A DNA stretch of 57,763 bases from Candidatus Thiodiazotropha sp. (GTDB lineage Bacteria; Pseudomonadota; Gammaproteobacteria; Chromatiales; Chromatiaceae), in contig JAIVEQ010000026.1 of assembly GCA_023838465.1 (NCBI GenBank), forward strand, positions 1-57,763. The letters run 5' to 3'. The position numbers and the translations under genes are program-made. Under the pieces are notes generated by a model. The model worked only from the letters and a program-made list of their open reading frames with translations, did no database searches and was not told where the DNA came from. Every line of letters starts with the position of its first letter. Positions within the stretch are counted from its first letter, which is position 1. Below are positions 1 through 6,200 of this stretch, one piece after another.

Positions 1-74
1 ACCTGCGGACTCCGGTTACAAAGGAAAGAATCACTGTCTGCTGTCATCCGTGGGTAGACAACCAATTGTCAACA

Positions 75-112
75 AAGCGACTTGCTGATACGGTACTACG
101 ACAAAGTCGCTT
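75..112. repeat. short inverted repeat at the island-side edge
   Basis: An 8-bp perfect inverted repeat (AAGCGACT at 75-82, AGTCGCTT at 105-112) with a 22-nt spacer lies in the otherwise gene-free first 170 bases. The same stretch has a short direct repeat, CTTGGTAAT, near 110 and 154. It lies just downstream of the small-gene operon read leftward, so it could be a weak transcription end, but there is no T-tract. Nothing else was recognised in 1-170, and no copy of the tRNA-fMet 3' end is present, so the far attachment site of the island is not here. Confidence 0.25.
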
Positions 113-170
113 GGTAATTAGTCCGCCAGTTTCCCTTGGTAATGACACTAATACATCTAGGTCATGGTGC

Positions 171-464
171 TCAATCTACATTAAGCACCTGTTCGAGATT
201 TTCTTTAAATCGTCTTCTAAGCAGCATTAACAACTCCTCTGTTGGCGAGTCTAATGAATAATCTTTAAGTTCCCCTTTAACCCACATGCTCATTGCCTCC
301 TCGATTGTCGAATGAGGCTCATTGCTCAATAACCGAATCAAGTATGTTGCAGAGGGGTTAATCTTCATGCTAACCATGAGTAATCCAGCAAGTTCCCTTG
401 CTCGTTTATGCTCCTGCTTCTGCCTCAGATATAAGTCTAAATTGGTATCATCCCTCTTGCGCAT
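171..464 (-). CDS. hypothetical protein downstream of the integrase
   Basis: I do not recognise this 97-residue protein. It starts at an ATG at 464 preceded by a good Shine-Dalgarno stretch (GGGAGGGAAG, about 5 nt away). The ATG follows the stop of the preceding small gene by one base, so the two are probably translationally coupled. The sequence begins with charged residues (MRKRDDTNL), appears largely helical and has no visible signal peptide, membrane segment or cysteine motif. It is the last gene of the apparent excisionase-integrase-small ORF operon and most likely belongs to the mobile island. A role in DNA processing or in regulating the island is possible but not shown. Confidence 0.55.
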   Translation of the reverse strand: MRKRDDTNLDLYLRQKQEHKRARELAGLLMVSMKINPSATYLIRLLSNEPHSTIEEAMSMWVKGELKDYSLDSPTEELLMLLRRRFKENLEQVLNVD

Positions 465-465
465 G

Positions 466-633
466 CTACTTCCCTCCCCTACACCGTTTATTCAGTATTG
501 TTTTTCTGTCCGATGAATGGGATTCAAACCCTGGCCCAAAATCAAACTCCAACTGTTGAAAGCGATGACTGCGATTGCGCTGGCTTTTCTTTTTCAACCA
601 CTGATCAAATTCGAAGTGATTACTCTGTGACAT
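466..633 (-). CDS. small hypothetical protein overlapping the integrase 3' end
   Basis: This 55-residue reading frame starts at an ATG at 633, overlaps the last 14 bases of the integrase gene in another frame, and stops one base before the next small gene. A purine-rich AGGGGG stretch lies about 9 nt upstream of the ATG. The product is hydrophilic and basic (MSQSNHFEF at the start, a KKKSQRNRSHR patch) and has no recognised domain. The tight overlap on both sides is the main argument that it is real. A longer frame reaching back to 771 exists but runs deep inside the integrase, so I rejected that start. Function unknown. Confidence 0.42.
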   Translation of the reverse strand: MSQSNHFEFDQWLKKKSQRNRSHRFQQLEFDFGPGFESHSSDRKTILNKRCRGGK

Positions 634-1852
634 GATGTGTGCCCCCTGCGGTGAGATTAGCGGTGAGTAGACGTTCGAAAGCAGATCCGTCCTGGCGCGT
701 GAGATTGGGAACAAAACGGGAATAGACCCGAAATAACATCTCGGTCGATGTATGCCCCATTTGACAAGCAATCCACTCTGGATTTTCGCCGGCGGCTAGC
801 CAAAGAGTGGCCGCTGTATGCCTGCTCTGATAGGGACGCCGTTTCATCAGTCCCAAATGACTCAGCAAAGGGTACCAAACACGCTTGGTTACATTATTGT
901 GATCCAGCGGTTCTCCATTTTTGGTACAGAAAACAAACTTCGAAAGTTCGCAGGTAGCCTGTTCTTGCGCCTTCAAGGCATCGAACACTACTTGAGACAT
1001 TTGGATCTCTCGCTGAGAGCCATCAGTCTTTGTGTAATCTTCTTCACCCAAGACGATCGTTTCACGTATCAATATCAATCGCTTGTCAAAGTCGATGTAC
1101 TGCCACTTGAGCCCATCAATTTCACCCGTACGCATACCGGTGAAAAATCTGACTGTGTAGTAATTACAGAAATCAGCTCTGACTGTAGCGAGGAGTCGAC
1201 TTACCTCTTCCAGCGTAAAAGGCTCTACATCGCTTTTTGGCACTTTGAGTGGTTTGATATTCCGATACGGCGTGTTAAATTCATATCGGTCAGCTGCTTC
1301 ATTAAGGATCTGACGCAACGGTCCCATAATGGCATTGATGCGTTTTGGTGATAGTCCATTACCTTTCCGTCCGGGTACTTTGGCGAGTGACGCACGGAAG
1401 GCCAGTATCTCCGCCTTAGTGATTCGGCTGACCGCCTTATCACCAAACACAGGCTTCAGATGGCCACTGATAATGTCCATTTGAGTCTTGTGATGACTCC
1501 GTCTCCATCCGATCTCGTTCTCCGATACCCAGGTATCAGAGAAATCATTGAATGAGGGTGAATCGCTAGCAAATGAGTTTGGGGTAACTCCTTGACTAAA
1601 GGACTTTCCAGAATTGATTTGTTCAGGAGAGTATTCTAAAAAGTGTTTCAGATTCTTGCTATTAGGAAAATACTTACGGTATTCGAAAGAGCTATCTGCG
1701 ATTTCTTTTTCGATGTCACTTAGCACTTTTTCTAGCCTTTTACGATTCGTGCTATTGTCCTTCAACATGGTTTGTTCCCTGCACCTTCTTCCTTGATATC
1801 TAAAGTCAAAAAAAAGCAATCCTGTATCTGTCCGTATCCTGATGCTACCCAT
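620..1852 (-). CDS. tyrosine recombinase / integrase of a tRNA-targeting genomic island
   Basis: A 410-residue site-specific recombinase that would integrate and excise the island at the neighbouring tRNA gene. The N-terminus (MGSIRIRTDTGLLFFDFRYQ) matches the arm-type DNA-binding domain seen in DUF3596 integrases. A SAM-like core-binding domain follows at about residues 100-195. The catalytic domain shows Arg241 in GMRTGEI, Lys275, Arg344-His345 in YQSRHTAAT, His367 in GHTS and the nucleophile Tyr377 in RVYSRF. The first box His is Tyr341, as I recall for this subgroup. The start at 1852 is chosen because GGAGGT sits 7 nt upstream and because an upstream extension would cover the excisionase gene. 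It overlaps that gene by 8 bases. Appears intact. Confidence 0.93.
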   Translation of the reverse strand: MGSIRIRTDTGLLFFDFRYQGRRCREQTMLKDNSTNRKRLEKVLSDIEKEIADSSFEYRKYFPNSKNLKHFLEYSPEQINSGKSFSQGVTPNSFASDSPSFNDFSDTWVSENEIGWRRSHHKTQMDIISGHLKPVFGDKAVSRITKAEILAFRASLAKVPGRKGNGLSPKRINAIMGPLRQILNEAADRYEFNTPYRNIKPLKVPKSDVEPFTLEEVSRLLATVRADFCNYYTVRFFTGMRTGEIDGLKWQYIDFDKRLILIRETIVLGEEDYTKTDGSQREIQMSQVVFDALKAQEQATCELSKFVFCTKNGEPLDHNNVTKRVWYPLLSHLGLMKRRPYQSRHTAATLWLAAGENPEWIACQMGHTSTEMLFRVYSRFVPNLTRQDGSAFERLLTANLTAGGTHHVTE

Positions 1853-2081
1853 TGCAGACACCTCCATTTGCCATCGGAATAACAAAGCCATGATCTCTTG
1901 TTGCCGTAACCATATCGACTTCAATCTGTTCCCATAGATATAAAATTTTTCTGCCACCGAATGGACGGATATAGTGAACACCTTCAATCAGAACACTATC
2001 CTTCAAACGCTCGCGAATTGTGCGTTGGTCATATTTAATCTTTTCTGAGAGTTCTTCAGTTGTCAGATATGTAATACTCAT
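1845..2081 (-). CDS. excisionase-like small DNA-binding protein
   Basis: A 78-residue protein encoded immediately upstream of, and overlapping, the integrase gene. The N-terminal 55 residues (LTTEELSEKIKYDQRTIRER, then a GVHYIRPFGGRK stretch) look like a MerR/Xis-type winged helix-turn-helix, and similar proteins commonly precede DUF3596 integrases. Its likely role is to bind arm sites and bias recombination to excision, or to regulate the int operon. The glycine-rich C-terminal end (MANGGVCNG) may be non-functional: its codons also hold the Shine-Dalgarno site and start codon of int, so that tail is explained by the overlap. It is first in the leftward operon behind a good promoter at 2133-2161. 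Confidence 0.72.
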   Translation of the reverse strand: MSITYLTTEELSEKIKYDQRTIRERLKDSVLIEGVHYIRPFGGRKILYLWEQIEVDMVTATRDHGFVIPMANGGVCNG

Positions 2082-2104
2082 TTATGCACCTCGTAATGTA
2101 TGTT

Positions 2105-2125
2105 ATACGTACAATATGTACGTAT
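2105..2125. promoter_or_regulatory. perfect palindromic operator candidate
   Basis: Two perfect 8-bp arms (ATACGTAC at 2105-2112 and GTACGTAT at 2118-2125) surround AATAT. The dyad lies just downstream of the -10 box of the leftward xis-int promoter, over the expected transcription start, which is a classic repressor position. The adjacent divergent Xre-type protein or the Xis-like protein are the obvious candidate binders. This is seen in sequence; the binding partner is inference. Confidence 0.55.
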
Positions 2126-2132
2126 TATGGTA

Positions 2133-2161
2133 ATAATGACGCATAAATGTACTTTTGTCAA
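2133..2161 (-). promoter_or_regulatory. sigma70-type promoter for the xis-int operon
   Basis: On the minus strand a perfect -35 TTGACA (2156-2161) is followed, after 17 nt, by CATTAT (2133-2138). It points toward the excisionase-like gene that starts at 2081. The palindrome at 2105-2125 lies directly downstream. Confidence 0.55.
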
Positions 2162-2166
2162 ACAAT

Positions 2167-2195
2167 TTGTAGGTTTTTTCTACATTATTTACAAT
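2167..2195 (+). promoter_or_regulatory. promoter for the Xre-type regulator with an internal dyad
   Basis: TTGTAG (2167-2172), a 17-nt spacer and TACAAT (2190-2195) face the gene at 2224. A dyad TGTAG-N7-CTACA (2168-2184) overlaps the -35 box and spacer and could serve autoregulation. It is back-to-back with the leftward int promoter, so the two transcription units diverge from about 60 bp. Confidence 0.45.
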
Positions 2196-2223
2196 AAAGG
2201 AAATTTATTTAAAGGAAATTTGA

Positions 2224-2430
2224 ATGATCAGATGCAACTTATCCAGGCTCATGGGTGAGCGAAAACTTAAAATCTCAGATGTGGAGCGCGCTACCGGATT
2301 GCATAGGCATAAGATCAGTGCCCTATACAAGGAAACGGCTGTCAAAATTGACTTGGATACCATTGATAAGCTGTGTGAATATTTCCGCTGCGATGTGGGT
2401 GATTTGTTTGTGAGAGTATCAAGAGAATAA
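2224..2430 (+). CDS. Xre/Cro-type helix-turn-helix regulator
   Basis: A 68-residue protein that is essentially one HTH domain. The stretch KISDVERATGLHRHKISALY gives the two helices of the Cro/C1-type fold, and the C-terminal part (IDKLCEYFRCDVGDLF) matches the small YozG/HTH_26 kind of regulator. It is read divergently from xis-int, the usual arrangement for an island repressor. An AAAGGA site lies about 8 nt before the ATG, and the 11-bp string AAAGGAAATTT occurs twice just upstream (2196-2206, 2211-2221). Its likely role is to bind the intergenic dyads and control integrase expression; the target is inferred from position only. Confidence 0.8.
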   Translation: MIRCNLSRLMGERKLKISDVERATGLHRHKISALYKETAVKIDLDTIDKLCEYFRCDVGDLFVRVSRE

Positions 2431-2466
2431 TCTCAATGAACAATGAAATACTCACTTTGATACTAA

Positions 2467-2654
2467 TGACTGAAGGTCGTTTAAACTACAGATTTACTAC
2501 TTTTTGAAGACTATTCAGTTCCATCAGTGCCCATTATCTTTGGATATTTTTTACAAAGACCTAATCTCTCAAGGAATACAAACCCTTGTAAGACCGAAGG
2601 TCAAAAGTTTCCAATGACCTTCAGTCTTCTTTTGACCTATCCCGAAGGTCAAAA
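2467..2654. repeat. cluster of GAAGGTC direct and inverted repeats
   Basis: The 13-bp string CCGAAGGTCAAAA occurs at 2594-2606 and 2642-2654. The inverted form TTTTGACCT lies at 2630-2638. GACTGAAGGTC at 2468-2478 is matched in inverse by GACCTTCAGTC at 2616-2626. This lies in the 365-bp gene-free stretch between the regulator and the tRNA attachment site. Mixed-orientation short repeats at this place resemble arm-type integrase or Xis binding sites; they could also be operators. Confidence 0.45.
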
Positions 2655-2687
2655 TGAGAGTTAGTCGATGGGTAACATTTCTCGGCT

Positions 2688-2731
2688 GGGCACGAAAAGG
2701 GCACAACTTGGGCACAGGATGGGCACAGATG
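2688..2731. repeat. four tandem 11-bp GGGCAC repeats next to the attachment site
   Basis: Four abutting 11-bp units all begin GGGCAC: 2688-2698, 2699-2709, 2710-2720 and 2721-2731, with the last five bases variable (three of the four continue GGGCACA). An 11-bp period places one site on the same DNA face every turn. It sits 65 bp from the 3' end of the tRNA-fMet gene on the island side, which fits arm-type integrase binding sites of the att region. Confidence 0.6.
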
Positions 2732-2749
2732 TTTTTTGCTGGTAGCAAC

Positions 2750-2780
2750 AAAAAAGCCAACCACCGCTAAGTGATTGGCT
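2750..2780 (-). terminator. intrinsic terminator downstream of tRNA-fMet
   Basis: GCCAA at 2756-2760 and the TTGGC at 2775-2779 form the base of a hairpin, extended by a CA/TG pair around a mismatch. It is followed on the minus strand by TTTTTT (2750-2755). It lies 16 bp beyond the CCA end of tRNA-fMet and could also stop rightward transcription, since a T-rich run lies on the other side. Confidence 0.6.
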
Positions 2781-2795
2781 TTATTGTTTTTTGAT

Positions 2796-2872
<77 letters not shown>

Positions 2873-2933
2873 TCAAGGAGGGGGCATACTACCTGTCTGG
2901 TAACCGGATGACAAGGCCCATATGTAAAAAAGC

Positions 2934-4382
2934 TCAGTTACCGATGGCGTTACTGCAAAGTGAGAGCAAACCTGCTGGAAACAGGCCAAGAAACAGCATC
3001 GCCAGCCCGTTCAACGACAGCACTACTTGGGTATCCATGCCGACTGTTATGGGTGACTCATCTGTGGGCTTGTCGAAATACATGATTTTGATGACACGTA
3101 TGTAGTAAAAGGCACCGATAATTGAGAAGAAAACGCCGACCAAGGCCAGCCAGGTCAGATCCACAGAGACAACGGCATCAAGGACAAACAACTTAGCGAA
3201 GAAGCCGACCGTGGGCGGCACACCGGCCATGGAGAACATCAACAGCAGCATCATACCGGCAAACCAGGGATTACGTTGATTTAGTCCCTTGAAGTCATCC
3301 AGGTTCTCCGCTTCGAAGCCCTTTCTACTTAGTGCGATGACCACACCGAAGCCACCGGCCGACATCAAAGCATAGACCAGGGTGTAGAACATAGCGGCGG
3401 TATAGCCCTCTTTGGTACCTGCCAGGATACCCAGCAGGATAAAACCTACATGAGAGATGGTTGAGTAGGCCAGCATACGTTTGATGTTGGTCTGGGCAAT
3501 GGCGATCAGGTTACCGATGCCCATGGAGAGCACGGCGAGTATGATCAACATACCCTGCCATCCCTCCCAGCCACCGTGAAGATCGGCTAGGCCATCCACC
3601 AACAACCGCATGGCCAAGGCAAAGGCGGCTATCTTGGGTGCGCTGCCGATAAACAGGGTCACTGCGGTTGGGGCGCCATGATAGACATCCGGTACCCACA
3701 TATGGAATGGGACAGCACCCAGCTTGAAGGCCAAGCCGATGACCAGGAAGACGACACCAAAGATCATCACCAACTGGTTCATGTCACCCTTATCCACGAC
3801 CTGGGCCAGCTCGTCGAAACGCAGCGTGCCGGTGGCGCCGTAGATCATGGAGATACCATACAACAGCATGCCGGAAGCAAGGGCTCCCAGGACGAAGTAT
3901 TTCATCGCCGCCTCGGCACCCTGAGGTGAATTCCTGTTGAACGCCACCAAAGCATAGAGACAGAGTGCCAGCAGTTCCAATCCCAGATAGATGGTGAGGA
4001 AGCTGTTGGCGGAGGTCATGATCATCATACCCAGAACGGCAAACAGCCCAAGGGTATAGAACTCACCCTTAAACAGACCCCGGTCACGCAGGTAGTCCTT
4101 GGCATAGAGGAAAGCAAGGAAGGTGATAAGCAGGATTCCAACCTTCAATAGATCACTCATCGGATCTCGGATATAGCTGCCGTCAAACAGGATTTGGGTC
4201 GTAGGCTGAGAGACAAGAATGGTGATCAGCAGGGTCAGGATCAGGCCCACCTGGCTGATGCCATAGCTGATGATACGCTGCTCCTCACGGATGAACAGAT
4301 CGACCACCAAGACCACACAGGCCAGGGTCAGGAGGGAGATTTCCGGCAGTACCGGGATCAATTGTGTTGAATCGAATTGCAT
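2934..4382 (-). CDS. nuoN: NADH-quinone oxidoreductase subunit N
   Basis: The 482-residue antiporter-like subunit of the complex I membrane arm, one of three (with NuoL and NuoM) that move protons. It is hydrophobic throughout, about 14 membrane helices by family. Antiporter motifs include the [20 protein letters not shown] region with its conserved Lys, and [14 protein letters not shown]. It is the last gene of the 14-gene nuo operon, 28 bp after nuoM. Only 61 bp separate its stop from tRNA-fMet and no terminator is visible there, so read-through into the tRNA is possible. Length agrees with the family (E. coli about 485). Confidence 0.97.
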   Translation of the reverse strand: MQFDSTQLIPVLPEISLLTLACVVLVVDLFIREEQRIISYGISQVGLILTLLITILVSQPTTQILFDGSYIRDPMSDLLKVGILLITFLAFLYAKDYLRDRGLFKGEFYTLGLFAVLGMMIMTSANSFLTIYLGLELLALCLYALVAFNRNSPQGAEAAMKYFVLGALASGMLLYGISMIYGATGTLRFDELAQVVDKGDMNQLVMIFGVVFLVIGLAFKLGAVPFHMWVPDVYHGAPTAVTLFIGSAPKIAAFALAMRLLVDGLADLHGGWEGWQGMLIILAVLSMGIGNLIAIAQTNIKRMLAYSTISHVGFILLGILAGTKEGYTAAMFYTLVYALMSAGGFGVVIALSRKGFEAENLDDFKGLNQRNPWFAGMMLLLMFSMAGVPPTVGFFAKLFVLDAVVSVDLTWLALVGVFFSIIGAFYYIRVIKIMYFDKPTDESPITVGMDTQVVLSLNGLAMLFLGLFPAGLLSLCSNAIGN

Positions 4383-4410
4383 TTGTACGCTACCGAATCG
4401 GCTCCGTCAG

Positions 4411-5922
4411 TTAAAGCTTCGACACAGAAATGTGCTGCAGCAGGTTATTGACGGAGGCATCCATCACCTCAACCAGGGGTGCTGGCCACAGGCCCAGTAG
4501 CAGAACGGCTGCTGCCAGGGTGCCCAGCACAATAAATTCACGATTATTCATGTCCTTCAGGGTTGCCACACCCTCGTTGGTGACTTCACCAAAAATAACC
4601 CGCTTAACCATCCACAGGGTGTAGGCAGCACCAATAATCAGGGTGGTGGCAGCCAGGAATGCGTACCAGAAATCGGCACGGAAACTAGCCAGGATGACCA
4701 TGAACTCACCGACAAAACCAGAGGTGCCGGGCAGGCCTGCATTGGCCATGGCAAAAAAGACCATGAATGCTGCAAAGATCGGCATGGTATTTACCACCCC
4801 GCCGTAATCATTGATCTGACGACTGTGCAGTCGATCGTAGAGCACGCCGACACAGAGGAACAGGGCTGCAGAGATAAAACCATGAGAGACCATCTGCACC
4901 ATGCCGCCCTGCACACCCAGCGCCGCACCACTGCCAGCATTGTTCTGGTTGATGATGAAGATAATAAAGAAGCCCAGGGTAACAAAGCCCATATGAGCGA
5001 TCGAAGAATAGGCGATCAGCTTCTTCATATCCTGTTGGATCAGGGCCACAAAACCGATGTAGACCACAGCAATCAGGGACATGCCGATGATCAGCCAGTC
5101 CAGGGTATGGCTGGCGTCTGGCGTGATGGGCAGACTGAAACGCAGGAATCCGTATCCACCGATCTTCAACATGATGGCTGCCAGGATGACCGAACCGCCG
5201 GTGGGTGCCTCTACGTGAGCATCAGGCAACCAGGTATGTACCGGCCACATCGGTACCTTGACCGCAAATGCCATGAGGAAGGCGATAAAAATCAGAATCT
5301 GCTCGGTCAGTCCCAGCTTGAGGGTATGAAAACCGAGGATATCGAAACTGCCCGACTGGAAATACATGTAGATCAGTGCAACCAACATGAACACCGAGCC
5401 GAAGAAAGTATAGAGGAAGAACTTGATTGTCGCGTAGACCCGGTTTTCCCCGCCCCAGACACCGATGATAAGAAACATCGGAATCAACATTGCTTCCCAG
5501 AAGACATAGAAGAGCATCGCATCGAGTGCTGAGAAGACACCCACCATCACCCCTTCCATGATGAGGAACGCCGCCATGTATTGAGAGGGGCGAAACTTGA
5601 TCACCTCCCAACCGGCTATCACCACCAGGGGTGTGATAAAGGTGGTCAAGATAATCAGTGGCATGGAGATGCCGTCAATCCCCATGTAGTACTCAACGTT
5701 GAAGGCAGGCACCCAAGGCACACGCTCAACAAACTGCATCTGTGCCGTGGTGCTGTCAAAGGCAAACCAGAGCGGCAGGCTGACAATGAAGGTCAGGACT
5801 GCAATGGTTAGAGCGGTCCATTTGGTTGCGTTCGCCTCACGGTCTCCACTGGCGAGCACCATGAAACCACCGATGATCGGTAGCCAGACCGTAAGACTTA
5901 GGATGGGCCAATCGGCAATCAT
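4411..5922 (-). CDS. nuoM: NADH-quinone oxidoreductase subunit M
   Basis: A 503-residue antiporter-like subunit of complex I in the inner membrane. It shows the family signatures: a conserved Glu in the FWEAMLIPMFLIIG helix, the VKVPMWPVHTWLPDAHVEAP segment with its proton-channel Lys, and KKLIAYSSIAHMGF. About 14 membrane helices are expected. The ATG at 5922 is followed by the hydrophobic IADWPILSLTVWLP. The gap to nuoL upstream is 278 bp, unusually large for this operon, and is filled by the palindromic element at 5926-6191, so the ribosome-binding site of nuoM is provided by, or abuts, that element. Confidence 0.97.
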   Translation of the reverse strand: MIADWPILSLTVWLPIIGGFMVLASGDREANATKWTALTIAVLTFIVSLPLWFAFDSTTAQMQFVERVPWVPAFNVEYYMGIDGISMPLIILTTFITPLVVIAGWEVIKFRPSQYMAAFLIMEGVMVGVFSALDAMLFYVFWEAMLIPMFLIIGVWGGENRVYATIKFFLYTFFGSVFMLVALIYMYFQSGSFDILGFHTLKLGLTEQILIFIAFLMAFAVKVPMWPVHTWLPDAHVEAPTGGSVILAAIMLKIGGYGFLRFSLPITPDASHTLDWLIIGMSLIAVVYIGFVALIQQDMKKLIAYSSIAHMGFVTLGFFIIFIINQNNAGSGAALGVQGGMVQMVSHGFISAALFLCVGVLYDRLHSRQINDYGGVVNTMPIFAAFMVFFAMANAGLPGTSGFVGEFMVILASFRADFWYAFLAATTLIIGAAYTLWMVKRVIFGEVTNEGVATLKDMNNREFIVLGTLAAAVLLLGLWPAPLVEVMDASVNNLLQHISVSKL

Positions 5923-5925
5923 GCT

Positions 5926-6191
5926 AGTGTACCTCGTCGTAGATTCTGTGCCATTCAGCGAGCCAGGAAGGGGCTAGCTGTAAGGCATGCCTCGCAGGCA
6001 ATGGCCGATTCCTTGTCAAGAGGCATAACGCTGCAGATGGCCCCTTCCTGGCTCGCCCAAAGGGAGCTGCCCCAGAGCGCCAGTTCTGTGTTGTGGCCCT
6101 TGGAAAGGGCTTGCCATTCCCTGCGAGCCACGCCTTGAACTGGCGCTCTGGGGTGGCTCTGAATGGTACAGAATCTATGACGAGGTACACT
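5926..6191. repeat. 266-bp nested palindromic element with two hairpins between nuoL and nuoM
   Basis: Outer arms 5926-5957 and 6160-6191 are complementary at 30 of 32 positions; the two exceptions (5939/6178 and 5950/6167) are G-T pairs on the plus strand. Inside are two perfect 17-bp stems of unrelated sequence: 5958-5974 with 6040-6056 (65-nt loop) and 6070-6086 with 6137-6153 (50-nt loop). The two loops carry matching 24-bp motifs in opposite orientation (5982-6005 and 6113-6136, 21 of 24 identical), so the loops could also pair with each other. No transposase or credible protein is inside. It is cotranscribed with the nuo operon. I do not recognise the family; it may be a MITE-like or REP/BIME-like structured repeat. 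Confidence 0.85.
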
Positions 6192-6200
6192 GGAGCTCCT

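Noticed and set aside
1..170. Search for the far attachment repeat of the island
   Set aside because: No copy of the tRNA-fMet 3' portion is present, so the island must continue beyond the left edge.
818..1351. A 177-codon plus-strand frame within the integrase gene
   Set aside because: Antisense to the catalytic domain of an intact recombinase; no evidence of expression signals.
2688..2731. CRISPR-like interpretation of the tandem repeat
   Set aside because: Units are 11 bp with no unique spacers and no cas genes nearby.
4825..5532. A 235-codon plus-strand open frame opposite nuoM
   Set aside because: Antisense to a conserved membrane protein gene; its His/Gln/Asp-rich composition is what reverse-complemented hydrophobic codons give.
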